A program made the translations under genes and the position numbers. From SAR116 cluster bacterium AG-325-I21 (GTDB taxonomy: Bacteria > Pseudomonadota > Alphaproteobacteria > Puniceispirillales > Puniceispirillaceae), in assembly GCA_003282865.1 (NCBI GenBank), contig QBYK01000008.1, positions 1 through 58,569 of the forward strand: DNA of 58,569 bases, given 5' to 3'. The notes beneath the pieces were generated by a model. That model had not been told where the DNA came from. It worked only from the letters and a program-made list of their open reading frames with translations, and ran no database searches. Positions 38,015 to 46,643 of this stretch are shown here, piece by piece (position 1 is the first letter of the stretch; each line of letters begins with the position of its first letter).

Positions 38015-38950
38015 ATGAAGCGCCCTTTTGTCACCCGCTTTGCCCCGAGCCCAACAGGTGCCTTGCACCTTGGCCACGCATATGCGGCGAGAGTGGCACA
38101 TGACTTTGCCGCCAGATCAGGCGGCAAAATGATTTTACGAATTGATGATATTGACCATACACGCTGTCGGGATGAATTTATCCTGCCAATTCTGAGGAAT
38201 CTTGCTTGGTTGGGCTTAAATTGGTACGGAGTTAACCCTAATGATGTCACTACCTCTTGCATCACAAATCAGAGTATATCTCGACAATCACACCGCAAAG
38301 CGCAATATCAATCTGCTCTAAAAATCTTGGATGATTTAGGTCTCATATATCCTTGCTACCTGAGCCGGCGTGAGTTGAACGAGCTATTAAGCGCGCCACA
38401 TGGGTTGCCATCACCACAGGTGAGAACAGATCAGCGTTCCCAGCGAGTGATGACAGATACGGATCAGCTTTTAAGCTCTAACGAGCAGGAGTTGCGTCGG
38501 ACCGCGGGGAGAGCACCCGCTTGGCGGTTACGTATGAATGCGGCGCTTAAAAAGGCCCAACAAATGAGTCCCAACCAGCTATTATGGTTTGATTATATTA
38601 CCGGCCATAAATTAGCCAAGCCTGAGGAGTTTGGTGATGTCGTCATCGCTAGAGCCGACATTGCCGTATCTTACCATTTGTCAGTCGTTGTTGATGATGC
38701 ATTGGATGGGATAAATCTTGTGACGCGCGGCAATGATCTTGCCCAATTCACCGATCTACATCGTTTATTACAGACGTTGCTAGGCTTACCTGTGCCAGAA
38801 TATTGCCATCATACTCTTATTTGCGATGCGAGTGGCAAACGGCTTGCTAAGCGAGATTCCTCTCATGAGCTTGACGACATGAGAGAACTTAATAATGATC
38901 CGGAAAACGTTTTTGCAAAAATGCCACCTCTACCCGAATTGAGACCATAA
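38015..38950 (+). CDS. gluQ: Glutamyl-Q tRNA(Asp) synthetase
   Basis: GluQ attaches glutamate to the queuosine of tRNA-Asp. It is a GluRS catalytic domain without the anticodon-binding domain; the 311-residue length fits. The HIGH-like motif is in FAPSPTGALHLGHAYAA, and the KMSKS counterpart is KRLAKRD near residue 288. The zinc-site region (YPCYLSRREL) keeps fewer cysteines than E. coli GluQ. The next gene downstream is on the other strand, with a candidate small RNA in between. Confidence 0.94.
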   Translation: MKRPFVTRFAPSPTGALHLGHAYAARVAHDFAARSGGKMILRIDDIDHTRCRDEFILPILRNLAWLGLNWYGVNPNDVTTSCITNQSISRQSHRKAQYQSALKILDDLGLIYPCYLSRRELNELLSAPHGLPSPQVRTDQRSQRVMTDTDQLLSSNEQELRRTAGRAPAWRLRMNAALKKAQQMSPNQLLWFDYITGHKLAKPEEFGDVVIARADIAVSYHLSVVVDDALDGINLVTRGNDLAQFTDLHRLLQTLLGLPVPEYCHHTLICDASGKRLAKRDSSHELDDMRELNNDPENVFAKMPPLPELRP

Positions 38951-38986
38951 TGAACTTTTACTGGATTATTAAGATGTCTTTGTTCT

Positions 38987-39086
38987 AACCCCACACCACT
39001 TTTGAAAAGTTATATAAAACTTCGAACAAATGGTTTGAGTGGATCCACGGTAATCCTTTTTTGATGATTAAATGGTCAGTGGGGTT
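38987..39086. repeat. Inverted repeat flanking an 84-base spacer downstream of gluQ
   Basis: AACCCCAC at 38987-38994 is exactly complementary to GTGGGGTT at 39079-39086. Inside lie two shorter palindromes, CTTTTGAAAAG and GTGGATCCAC. The right arm overlaps the -35 box of the candidate small-RNA promoter. It could fold as a structured 3' end of the gluQ transcript or be chance. The rest of 38951-39084 shows no coding frame. Confidence 0.45.
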
Positions 39087-39113
39087 GACTTAAAATGCAA
39101 TTGCTTACATTAT
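39085..39113 (+). promoter_or_regulatory. Candidate sigma70-type promoter of a small RNA
   Basis: TTGACT (39085-39090) and CATTAT (39108-39113) are separated by 17 bases. That is 5/6 and 4/6 matches to the sigma70 consensus with ideal spacing. A transcript would begin near 39119. No gene with a ribosome site follows; a terminator hairpin does, about 40 bases on. Confidence 0.5.
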
Positions 39114-39118
39114 AAAAA

Positions 39119-39190
39119 ACCACCAAACTATAGTTTGAGTGTTTCCTCCCTGAACTCGGTCGTGAATTTTCTCACGGCCTCTTTTTTACT
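39119..39190 (+). ncRNA. Candidate small RNA with anti-Shine-Dalgarno loop
   Basis: A free-standing transcription unit in the gluQ-MFS gap: promoter at 39085-39113, then AAACTATAGTTT (39125-39136, a perfect palindrome), then GAGT/ACTC (39137-39140 and 39154-39157) closing a loop that contains TTTCCTCCC (39142-39150), then a terminator. A loop with CCUCCC is the hallmark of several alphaproteobacterial trans-acting RNAs that block ribosome sites. The predicted RNA is about 70 bases. No Rfam family can be assigned by eye. It is antisense to a 69-codon minus-strand frame that I consider non-coding. Confidence 0.5.
39158..39188 (+). terminator. Rho-independent terminator
   Basis: GGTCGTGA (39158-39165) pairs with TCACGGCC (39172-39179), eight pairs including one G-T, around a six-base loop, followed by TCTTTTTT and a second T-run. 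It works on the plus strand only. The nearest upstream plus-strand gene, gluQ, ends 208 bases before, so it more likely ends the candidate small RNA. The stretch 39200-39415 after it shows nothing recognisable. Confidence 0.75.
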
Positions 39191-39415
39191 TTTTATCAAT
39201 ACAAAATGGTCACCTGAAGTTTTATTGTTTCCATTGCGTCGATTGTAAAACGGTGAGATTAACACTGCTTCATTGCAGCATCGATTTTCAAAACAATATA
39301 AAGCATAGCAGTACAGAAAGCGTCTATTAACTATCAAAACTGATCAATCACGCCACACCAAGCTAGTGTATTTCTCAAGCCTATGTGCTCAAACGCGTTT
39401 GAACCACGTTAAATA

Positions 39416-40594
39416 TTATGCTTGAGTGGGACGCGACATCGCCAGCCACAAAATTGACGCCGCAATGATCAGCACCGGTCCCAATGCAGATAAGACCATC
39501 ACTTCCCAACCAAACTGGCTGTGCAACACTCCTGCCGTCAGCGATGCAACCGCAACCGTTGCAGTGGTCACCAAATCAGCGATGCCTTGAACGCGGCCGC
39601 GCTCTTCCGGCAGAGCAACGCTGACAACAAGCGAGCTTCCTCCAATAAACAAAAAATTCCAGCCGAGTCCCATCATCGCTAATGAAGCAAAATACCACCA
39701 AAACGTGTCGCCAGCTAGTGCGCAGCTGATCGCTAAAAAATAAGTTAAAATGCCAAATATCAAAATAACCTGTGCGCCAAAGCGTGCAATCAAATTTCCG
39801 GTAAAAAAGGCCGGGGCAAACATCGCAACAACATGCCACTGAATGACCGTAGCATTTGCCGACGTGCCCATTTTGGCTATATTCACAATTTGTAATGGGG
39901 TCGCTGTCATCATATAACTCATTAGCGCATATCCAATTGCAGCACTAATTGTCCCAACAACAAAGACTGGCATTTTAAAAAACACGTTGATAGGCCGCCC
40001 TCCCGCCTTAGTACGATTAGGTTTTGGAATATCTATCCCACTAAGAGTTATGAGCGATAAGACCTGTATCAATGCGATGCTGAAGAAACACCCTGCATAT
40101 AAATGACCGGGCACGAGCTCAACCGCATTGCGGGCAATTTCAGGACCCAGAAAGGCCGCCAGCAAACCTCCAGCAAGCACATAGGATATCGCTCGCGGCT
40201 TTTGTGAGTTCTCAGCGCTGTCTGCCGCCGCATAACGGTAAAAGCCAGCGCAGCCTTGCGCAATGCCAAGGCACATCGATGCCACACAAAATAGCGTAAA
40301 ATTCATAAGTAAAATGGCAATGCCTTGCGTGAATGTTGCTACCGCCGCAATCAACACGCCGGCAATAAATATTGGCCTTCGGCCAAACTTTACCATCAAA
40401 AGTGATGCAGGCAATGTTGTTAGCATCGAGGCCACAAACTGCAATGACAGGCCAAGCGTTGCGAGCCATGTTACTGGCGACAACAAACTACCCACAAGTG
40501 CTGTGTTGATTATGTTCACATTCATTGTTGTCATCGACAATGCCTGTGCCACCGATAGCCTCAACACATTGCCCGTATTACTTTTCATTTTCAA
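39416..40594 (-). CDS. Major facilitator superfamily transporter
   Basis: A 392-residue, 12-helix inner-membrane carrier. The motif A-like loop between helices 2 and 3 reads LMVKFGRRPIFIAG, and LPEERGRVQGIAD marks the loop after helix 10. It resembles the small-solute/drug efflux branch (DHA1-like), but the substrate cannot be told. The frame starts MKMKSNTG at 40594. It is divergent from an EamA transporter, 120 bases away. Confidence 0.88.
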   Translation of the reverse strand: MKMKSNTGNVLRLSVAQALSMTTMNVNIINTALVGSLLSPVTWLATLGLSLQFVASMLTTLPASLLMVKFGRRPIFIAGVLIAAVATFTQGIAILLMNFTLFCVASMCLGIAQGCAGFYRYAAADSAENSQKPRAISYVLAGGLLAAFLGPEIARNAVELVPGHLYAGCFFSIALIQVLSLITLSGIDIPKPNRTKAGGRPINVFFKMPVFVVGTISAAIGYALMSYMMTATPLQIVNIAKMGTSANATVIQWHVVAMFAPAFFTGNLIARFGAQVILIFGILTYFLAISCALAGDTFWWYFASLAMMGLGWNFLFIGGSSLVVSVALPEERGRVQGIADLVTTATVAVASLTAGVLHSQFGWEVMVLSALGPVLIIAASILWLAMSRPTQA

Positions 40595-40714
40595 AACAAC
40601 ACCCGTAGTTTTTGTAACCTTTTAAGCGCCTCAAAAAAAGATTGTGAATGCCGTGCATCTCAATATTTACCTAATAGTATGATTTTCACAGCTCATTAAT
40701 CGAGCGGGGAATTT

Positions 40715-41749
40715 ATGCCGGATAAAAGCAGCAATCCAGCGTTAAGCGTGATTTTTCAAAACTTGGTGTCACCCTTGCGGAATTCGGTTGACCTCGGCTC
40801 AGATTGCGGGAACTGTTTGGGCATGATAACAGTGAACACGTTTGGCGCTCCCGCATCTGGTCCCAAATCGACCACCGGCATTCTCCAACTTTGCGCGGCT
40901 ATGCTTTTGATTCCGGCTCTTGATGTCTTTGCCAAACTTCTCGGACAAACACTTGATCCGGTTGAAGTGACATTTATGCGATTTGTTGTGCAGACCATGC
41001 TGATGGCCCCCTTGGTCATGTGGACTCGTCAATGGCACGTGCCTGATGGCACTCTGAGCATGCAATTTGCTCGCGGCGTGCTACTAGCCATCGCAACAGT
41101 TTGTTTTTTTGCTGCCCTTCAGCATTTGCCAATGGCCGAAGCAATCTCAATTTACTTTATCCAACCACTAATCCTAACAGCTTTATCGGCAGTGTTCCTT
41201 GGCGAACAAATTCGCCGACGTCGTATCATTGCCATTATTATTGGCTTGCTTGGTGTTGCTATCATTTTACAGCCTAGCCTAATGATCTTTGGGCTCCCCG
41301 CCCTTTTTCCATTAGGTTCCGCGTTTGCCATGGCCGGATATGTAACGATTACCCGGCAACTAGCAGGAAAGGCGCACCCGTATCAAATGCAGTTCATCGT
41401 TGGATTTACGGCGACGCTGTTTCTCGGAGCCACCATGCTTATTGGACAGATTTTTGAAGTTGCCGGCACCAGTTTCATCATGCCCAACGTTCAACAAATT
41501 GAATGGATCATCTACATGGGGCTCGTGGCCACCATCGGACACCTCTTGATTGTTTGGGCTGCAAACAACGCGCCAGCAAGCCTTTTAGCACCTTTCCAAT
41601 ATACCGAAATCATTTCATCGGTTATTCTGGGTTATTTGGTATTTAATGATTTACCCGCCAAAAGCACAGTTCTTGGTGTTAGCATCATTGTCGTTTGCGG
41701 GGTTTATTTATTTCACCGTGAACGTATCGCCGACCAACATTACCGCTAG
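40715..41749 (+). CDS. EamA family (DMT) transporter
   Basis: A drug/metabolite transporter with ten predicted helices in two EamA repeats. ALDVFAKLLGQTLDPVEVTFMRF opens repeat 1, with IYFIQPLILTALSAVFLGE closing it; APFQYTEIISSVILGYLVFND closes repeat 2, as in the family. The 344-residue frame starts at 40715 with a GGGGA-type site upstream; ATG 40823 (MITVNTFG) would give a shorter, more family-like N-terminus. Substrate unknown. It is convergent with pssA. Confidence 0.88.
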   Translation: MPDKSSNPALSVIFQNLVSPLRNSVDLGSDCGNCLGMITVNTFGAPASGPKSTTGILQLCAAMLLIPALDVFAKLLGQTLDPVEVTFMRFVVQTMLMAPLVMWTRQWHVPDGTLSMQFARGVLLAIATVCFFAALQHLPMAEAISIYFIQPLILTALSAVFLGEQIRRRRIIAIIIGLLGVAIILQPSLMIFGLPALFPLGSAFAMAGYVTITRQLAGKAHPYQMQFIVGFTATLFLGATMLIGQIFEVAGTSFIMPNVQQIEWIIYMGLVATIGHLLIVWAANNAPASLLAPFQYTEIISSVILGYLVFNDLPAKSTVLGVSIIVVCGVYLFHRERIADQHYR

Positions 41750-41784
41750 TCTTCAATAAACAAAAAAGTTTATCTAACTGTAAT

Positions 41785-42552
41785 TTAGCCGATGTCTTTT
41801 TCGTGATGCCGGCGTTGTCTTATAAACTGCAACGTTGAAAGGGGTAAACTGAGCGTATAGGTCAGAACAACTACCATATAAGTGAGCCATGGCTCGGTAA
41901 CGACCGCTGCTCCCAGCAGGCCAATAGTTGCCAGAACCGGTAACACTGACGACACAGGTAATTTCATTCGTTTGCCAGCAAATGTAGGTAAAGAACTGAC
42001 TGCCCCTGCCCCAACTAGCACTAACCACGCCGATACCCATCTCGCCTCCTGCACGATCTCAAGCTGAAATTGCAAATCGATCACAATAGGCAAGAGCACA
42101 AGAAATCCAGATGCTGGCGCAGGGATGCCGGTAAAATAATTTTTCGCATATTCTGGTGGATCAGTAAGTTCAGAGTCAAAGCGGGCGAGCCTCAAGGCAA
42201 TTGAAACCGCATAAAACAGCGTTGCCCACCAGGCAATTGTTCCCGCACCCTGCAACGCCCAGATATAAAGACATAACGCAGGCACTACGCCAAAAACCAC
42301 CATATCAGATAGACTGTCCAAGGCCGCTCCAAAGGCACTAGAGGTTTGAAGCCTTCGCGCTGTGCGACCATCAAGGGCATCAAATACCGCCGCAACACTA
42401 ATGAGCACAATCACCCCTGCCCATCGTCCATCCATAGCAAAACGCAAAGCTGTCAGACCAGAAACAAACCCCGAAATAGTCAAAATGTTTGGTAACAACC
42501 AATATATCGATACCGACCGAAAGTTGCGTTTTTTACGCGGGCGTTCATTCAT
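41785..42552 (-). CDS. pssA: CDP-diacylglycerol-serine O-phosphatidyltransferase
   Basis: PssA makes phosphatidylserine from CDP-diacylglycerol and serine. The 255-residue membrane protein carries the CDP-alcohol motif DG-AR-G-D-D in ALDGRTARRLQ and FGAALDSLSD. Its ATG overlaps the psd stop by one base (TAATG), so the two steps to phosphatidylethanolamine are translated together. Type-II (membrane) form, normal for alphaproteobacteria. Confidence 0.96.
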   Translation of the reverse strand: MNERPRKKRNFRSVSIYWLLPNILTISGFVSGLTALRFAMDGRWAGVIVLISVAAVFDALDGRTARRLQTSSAFGAALDSLSDMVVFGVVPALCLYIWALQGAGTIAWWATLFYAVSIALRLARFDSELTDPPEYAKNYFTGIPAPASGFLVLLPIVIDLQFQLEIVQEARWVSAWLVLVGAGAVSSLPTFAGKRMKLPVSSVLPVLATIGLLGAAVVTEPWLTYMVVVLTYTLSLPLSTLQFIRQRRHHEKDIG

Positions 42553-43259
42553 TAACGGCGAACCCCGTCTGTAATTTCTAACATTTTGCCCGACAAATCA
42601 GCAAGGATGCTCTCACCAGCAATAGCAGTTTGACCAACCAAAACATTAACAGATGCCGTAGCGGGTAACCAAACATCAACACGGCTACCAAACCGGATGA
42701 TGCCGTATTGTTGACCAACATTTAGGTGATCACCAACCGCCGATTCCAGCAAAATTCGACGAGCAACAAGTCCAGCAATTTGGACAACACCAATTTTCTG
42801 GCCAGATGCCATTTCAACAATCATACTCTGTCGTTCGTTTTGCTCAGATGCTTTATCAAGGCTCGCATTGAAAAACGCCCCCTTATGATACGCTGTGGCA
42901 ACTACTTTTCCAGCAACTGGAGATCGGTTTACGTGGACATCAAAAACATTCATGAAAATTGAAATTCGCCTCCATTCACCAATAGGCAAACCAAGATCCT
43001 TAGGCACCGGTGAAACACCCGTTGAGAGAATGCGACCATCAGCCGGCGAAACTACCAAATAATCAGTGATTGGCGTTGTGCGTTTTGGGTTACGAAAAAA
43101 ATAAACGCACCACAGGGACAAAGTGATGCCAGGCAAGACAAATAACATCCAAAAATAGCTTATCGCGGCGGATACCAAAATAAATAAGAAAATAAAAGGC
43201 CAGCCAGCTGGATGAATAGGGACAAGTACTTCATCCTTGAAGCTTTTTAATATATTCAT
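42552..43259 (-). CDS. psd: Phosphatidylserine decarboxylase proenzyme (short type)
   Basis: Psd decarboxylates phosphatidylserine to phosphatidylethanolamine and uses a pyruvoyl group made by self-cleavage. The 235-residue protein is the short PSD-A type. Cleavage should occur at Gly-Ser in IIRFGSRVDVWLP near residue 187. Other family blocks are SPADGRI and SIFMNVFDVHVNR. One or two membrane helices near the N-terminus anchor it. First gene of the psd-pssA pair. Confidence 0.96.
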   Translation of the reverse strand: MNILKSFKDEVLVPIHPAGWPFIFLFILVSAAISYFWMLFVLPGITLSLWCVYFFRNPKRTTPITDYLVVSPADGRILSTGVSPVPKDLGLPIGEWRRISIFMNVFDVHVNRSPVAGKVVATAYHKGAFFNASLDKASEQNERQSMIVEMASGQKIGVVQIAGLVARRILLESAVGDHLNVGQQYGIIRFGSRVDVWLPATASVNVLVGQTAIAGESILADLSGKMLEITDGVRR

Positions 43260-43757
43260 TTATTCAACCCTGTATTTGATGTCGGAAGCGTCTGATCATA
43301 ATTCCTTTTATATTGTAAGCTATATTGATCAAGGACGCGAGGCCGCTACAGTATCCATTTACAGTGCAAAAATCATCAAATATTTCACTGATACTTTTAT
43401 CCAAAATCACCAATCCCAGATTTACAGTATCTGCTAGCAAAATCGACAAAAACATATTTGGTCCCTCTTAAAGTGATATCCATGTTGCTCACGCTTGTTA
43501 ACAATGATGAAAATATAAACCATCAAGCGAACAAAACAGTCAAAATCCAAAAATTTTATTGACAGTTTTTGAAATTTATCGACGGGATCATTCGGTAAGT
43601 TCTCAAAAATTCCAAACTATCTTTTTGGACCAGATGACTATTGACTGACCAACCATCCGTCCGCAGACTTGAAATATTGCCAACTTTGTTAACACAAACC
43701 TCAAATTTAAAGATCGGTCATTTGGCACTGGCAACCGATAGAGAGAATGGAAATCCA
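43260..43757. other. AT-rich intergenic region, psd to carboxymuconolactone decarboxylase-like gene
   Basis: A 498-base divergent gap. Open frames of 60-66 codons exist on both strands (about 43237-43455), but they lack ribosome sites and give no recognisable protein. TTGACA at 43560-43565 could be a -35, but no good -10 follows. A frame extends the downstream gene back to 43641 without support. No repeat or RNA gene was identified. Confidence 0.4.
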
Positions 43758-44132
43758 ATGGATAAAGAATTGTTTGAGATTGGCCTTGAAAAGCGCAAAG
43801 CAACTCTAGGTGCAGACTATGTTCAAAAATCACTTGATGGCGCAGATGATTTTTCCCGTCCGTTTCAAGAAGCCATGACAGCATGGTGCTGGGGCTTTGG
43901 CTGGGGAGACGAGGCGATTGACGCAAAAACCAGGTCGATGATGAATTTGAGTATGATTGGTGCGCTCGGTAAAATGACAGAATGGGAACTACATTGTCGG
44001 GGTGCTATCAAGAACGGTGTCACGCGCGAGGAACTCCGCGCAATTATCCACGTGATTGGCATTTACTGCGGCGTGCCACAGGCCCTTGAATGCATGCGCG
44101 CCGCAAGAAATATAATTGATGAGGAAAAATAG
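43758..44132 (+). CDS. Carboxymuconolactone decarboxylase (AhpD-like) family protein
   Basis: A small helical protein of about 124 residues with the layout of the 4-carboxymuconolactone decarboxylase branch: DEAIDAKTRSMMNLSMIGAL, ELHCRGAIKNGVTREELRAI and VIGIYCGVPQALECM. It lacks the AhpD CxxC pair and so is nearer PcaC-type proteins. ATG 43758 (MDKELFEIG) is preferred, with GGA six bases upstream; the frame opens at 43641. No other protocatechuate-pathway gene is nearby, so a PcaC function is not implied. Confidence 0.85.
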   Translation: MDKELFEIGLEKRKATLGADYVQKSLDGADDFSRPFQEAMTAWCWGFGWGDEAIDAKTRSMMNLSMIGALGKMTEWELHCRGAIKNGVTREELRAIIHVIGIYCGVPQALECMRAARNIIDEEK

Positions 44133-44596
44133 AGAACATGATCGGTCAAAGAAACAAAACCACATCAACAACAAAATTCTTTACTCATGCATTTAAATCG
44201 GCTGTAAAGTACCCCTCGCGATTTTAAATTTTTACTGTTTCTATATCTATCTTAAAGTAATTAAGCCCTGATTATTTTGGAAGACAAAGCCCTTACATCG
44301 AGTGAAACGATAGTAAATTTTTGTATCATTATTGTTGTGGTATTTTTTTATTCCAAAAGCGAACGAAAATTGTAAATCACTCCGAAAAATAGGAGACCGT
44401 ATTCAGGGTAAAAAAATGCGCAATATACTTTTTGTGCTCTTTTCACTTTCCTCACGATAAAAATAAAGACAACCTATTAATCGTTTAGACAGAGTAATGT
44501 CACAAACAATTGTTGATTTAGGGCGTAAACGACGTCCAAACCCAAGCTTTACCTTGATGCAATTCCAAAACATTCCTTCCCTAACGGAGATTTGTC
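44133..44596. other. AT-rich non-coding region
   Basis: 464 bases, distinctly AT-rich, with several poly-T stretches (44333-44353) and no long frame. The only candidate gene inside is the 37-codon frame at 44497, listed separately. No tRNA or clear terminator is seen. The base composition differs from the flanking housekeeping genes, which makes older foreign or decayed DNA possible. Confidence 0.45.
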
Positions 44597-44610
44597 ATGC
44601 GTATGCCTGA
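44497..44610 (+). CDS. Possible 37-residue leader ORF before the 92-residue gene
   Basis: ATG at 44497 opens a 37-codon frame (MSQTIVDLGRKRRPNPSF...) that ends in TGA overlapping the start of the next ORF by 14 bases. The sequence is polar with a basic patch. It could be a coupled short gene, a leader peptide, or the front of the 92-residue gene after a frameshift. The ribosome site is poor, so this is a candidate only. Confidence 0.3.
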   Translation: MSQTIVDLGRKRRPNPSFTLMQFQNIPSLTEICHAYA

Positions 44611-44875
44611 TAATTACCAACGGCAGAATTGCCTTGTTATTCCTTTTGTAAGGCCCGCAGCTAGCGAGGATGCCATCCTAAAAAGCAGTATTGCTACTGT
44701 TATTGCCGTTACGTTTTTGCATCATGAGGGCGAATCACCCGAAAAACGTTTGATTGAAATCATTGACGCCCCCGGTGAAGCAGAAATTCTTGATGTTGCG
44801 GATGTGATGGAAGAACGTGAAATTCACAGCAACTCACCGAGGCCTTACTTACAAACGGCCACGAAAATGATATAG
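44597..44875 (+). CDS. Hypothetical protein (92 aa)
   Basis: A 92-residue ORF with a good ribosome site (GGAG, 7 bases before ATG). The first 40 residues include a short hydrophobic strand (IATVIAVTFLHH), and the C-terminal half is acidic (EAEILDVADVMEERE). I recognise no family. It stands alone between AT-rich DNA and the bioY terminus and has no obvious partner. ATG at 44603 (MPDNYQRQ) is a second possible start. Confidence 0.6.
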   Translation: MRMPDNYQRQNCLVIPFVRPAASEDAILKSSIATVIAVTFLHHEGESPEKRLIEIIDAPGEAEILDVADVMEEREIHSNSPRPYLQTATKMI

Positions 44876-44963
44876 TTATGTTGTCTCAGCAAGAATAGTC
44901 TAGTTTAAGAAATGCTGCACAAACGGTCATACGACAGCACTTGTGTGGTATGCACGACTGGCA

Positions 44964-45584
44964 CTATTTTTGAAGCTTTTCAACAAGGTGCCAAGCCACC
45001 GGCATCAAACCGGCTGCAACCGCAAGCTTAAGAACATCACCGTAAAGAAACGGAAATACACCAGCCGTTAATGCCTTTTCAGCACCAATGAAAGTCGCGA
45101 GCCAGCTTGCCCCGGTTACATAAATAACAGCATTTCCAATCATCATGGCAACAATCGTGCTCATAATACCACGGCCCATGCCACGCTCCGCAAGAACGCC
45201 CATAACAACAGCGGCGATCAAAAACCCCCCTAAGTAACCGCCAGTCGGGCCAAGCAAAGTCGCAATGCCGAACGCCCCGCCAGCAAAAACCGGTAAACCA
45301 ATAACTCCCTGCAGCAAATAAGCGGCTATTGTCGCTCCGCCAAGCCAAGGTCCGTAGACCATGCCTATCAACAATACCACTAACGTTTGTCCAGTGACAG
45401 GGACCGGATACAAGGGAATTTTGAATTGCGCTGACGTCGCCAATAAAAGGCTGCCAATAACTACGAGTAACGCCTTTACAGTTGCAGTCCACATGGCGCG
45501 TGATGATGACGGACCAGCAATAAGTGCTTCGGTTAAAACTGGAAAGCGGACTTTTACCGCATGTGAATTATGAACTTCGAGCAT
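44964..45584 (-). CDS. bioY: Biotin transporter substrate-binding membrane protein BioY
   Basis: BioY is the S-component of ECF-type biotin uptake and can work alone in some bacteria. About 206 residues and six helices. Family blocks: PVPVTGQTLVVLLIGMVYG, GLPVFAGGAFGIATLLGPTGGY and FLYGDVLKLAVAAGLMP. ATG 45584 (MLEVHNSH) has GAGG 6 bases upstream; the frame opens at 45671. No bioM/bioN genes are in the window. It follows thiamine pyrophosphokinase by 73 bases on the same strand. Confidence 0.93.
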   Translation of the reverse strand: MLEVHNSHAVKVRFPVLTEALIAGPSSSRAMWTATVKALLVVIGSLLLATSAQFKIPLYPVPVTGQTLVVLLIGMVYGPWLGGATIAAYLLQGVIGLPVFAGGAFGIATLLGPTGGYLGGFLIAAVVMGVLAERGMGRGIMSTIVAMMIGNAVIYVTGASWLATFIGAEKALTAGVFPFLYGDVLKLAVAAGLMPVAWHLVEKLQK

Positions 45585-45657
45585 TGCTGGCCTCAAACAA
45601 ATAACATTAACGTGCTGAATTATAGAGCCAGTGTAACGCGGAAGTAAAGTGGAGCAC

Positions 45658-46335
45658 TTAAAGAACCGCATTCAGAACTTTATCAAACGCCGCTAATGGA
45701 ACAATCACCGCATAGCCATCTCCCTTGCCGGCAATAATTGATATTGTTTTTGCAGTTGTGCGGTTCGATGTGCCAGTGCGATGGCCCATCTGCATAGTTA
45801 GATCATCTAGTGGCCAATCCAAACCCTCAGACCGGATAAAATGCTGGCATCCAAGTGGCCAAATTGAAATCCGACTCCCCCGATCGAGTAACAGCTTGAT
45901 GTTACCTCGAAGCCGCAGAACAACATCTTGAGAACCGGCCAGCAAAACTGGTCGATCATGGTCCAAACGCGCCATCGCATCGAACGCAGCAAGCGAATGA
46001 TCTAGTCGTCCATCCAGAAATCCAACACCAACTATTAGCGGGGCTTTTATCAACCGAAGGCACTTTTCAAAGTCTGTGTCATCCTGACCAGAGAGTCTGA
46101 TTTGCCGAACCGAGACTGGCAGTTGGTCCAAATCCGTCACAGAATCCATGTCACCTATTACCAATTTTGGCAATAGGCCCGCATTTATGGCGGCGTTTAA
46201 TCCTCCATCTGCTGCGAGCACCGGCCAGCTTTTAAACTTTTGCGTAAACTTCATAACCGACGGTCCAATTGGTGATGCGCCAAATAACACCGTTGGTACA
46301 TCAAATTTCAAACGATCATTTTGCTGGATGTCCAT
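45658..46335 (-). CDS. thiN: Thiamine pyrophosphokinase
   Basis: Transfers pyrophosphate from ATP to thiamine, giving the cofactor TPP. About 225 residues in two domains. Active-site blocks: VLAADGGLNAA, GDMDSVTDL, GQDDTDFEKCLR and GFLDGRLDHSLAA. ATG 46335 (MDIQQND) has AAGGG 6 bases upstream; a TTG opens the frame at 46362. Pairing with bioY suggests a small cofactor-salvage unit. Confidence 0.92.
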   Translation of the reverse strand: MDIQQNDRLKFDVPTVLFGASPIGPSVMKFTQKFKSWPVLAADGGLNAAINAGLLPKLVIGDMDSVTDLDQLPVSVRQIRLSGQDDTDFEKCLRLIKAPLIVGVGFLDGRLDHSLAAFDAMARLDHDRPVLLAGSQDVVLRLRGNIKLLLDRGSRISIWPLGCQHFIRSEGLDWPLDDLTMQMGHRTGTSNRTTAKTISIIAGKGDGYAVIVPLAAFDKVLNAVL

Positions 46336-46643
46336 GCTCGGCCCTTTGCAATCAGCGGTCAAATTTCATAGGCCCTTAACATCGCACCAAATACTCTTTT
46401 GTGACAAGGCTCCCAAACATATGTTTCTCAGCAACACCTTTCGGGTGACAGGGTCTTCTTAAACATTCTACGCTTGGCTGAAAACGGTGACACCCACCTC
46501 CTGATTTCCTCACAAAATATTGACCGTTGTGAACTTCTGTATTTTACACATCGGCGCACTTGCTATTAAAGATATCATTTTATATTGCATGGACGTTCTC
46601 TCATGGCACTTTATCACAACAAGTAAGAAAGTACTCGGCATCA
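46336..46643. other. Divergent intergenic region, thiN to trmL
   Basis: 308 bases. On the minus strand a GTGTTGCTGAGA string recalls part of a TPP riboswitch, but the rest of the THI element (ACCTGAT and GTAGGGA parts) is absent, so I do not call one. A plus-strand frame runs into trmL from 46560 without a ribosome site. Nothing else was recognised. Confidence 0.4.

Noticed and set aside
39128-39337. 69-codon minus-strand frame in the gluQ-MFS gap
   Set aside because: No ribosome site and no family; it overlaps the terminator and small RNA on the other strand.
46336-46560. TPP-riboswitch-like CTGAGA before thiN
   Set aside because: Only one of the conserved boxes is present; the rest of the THI element is missing.
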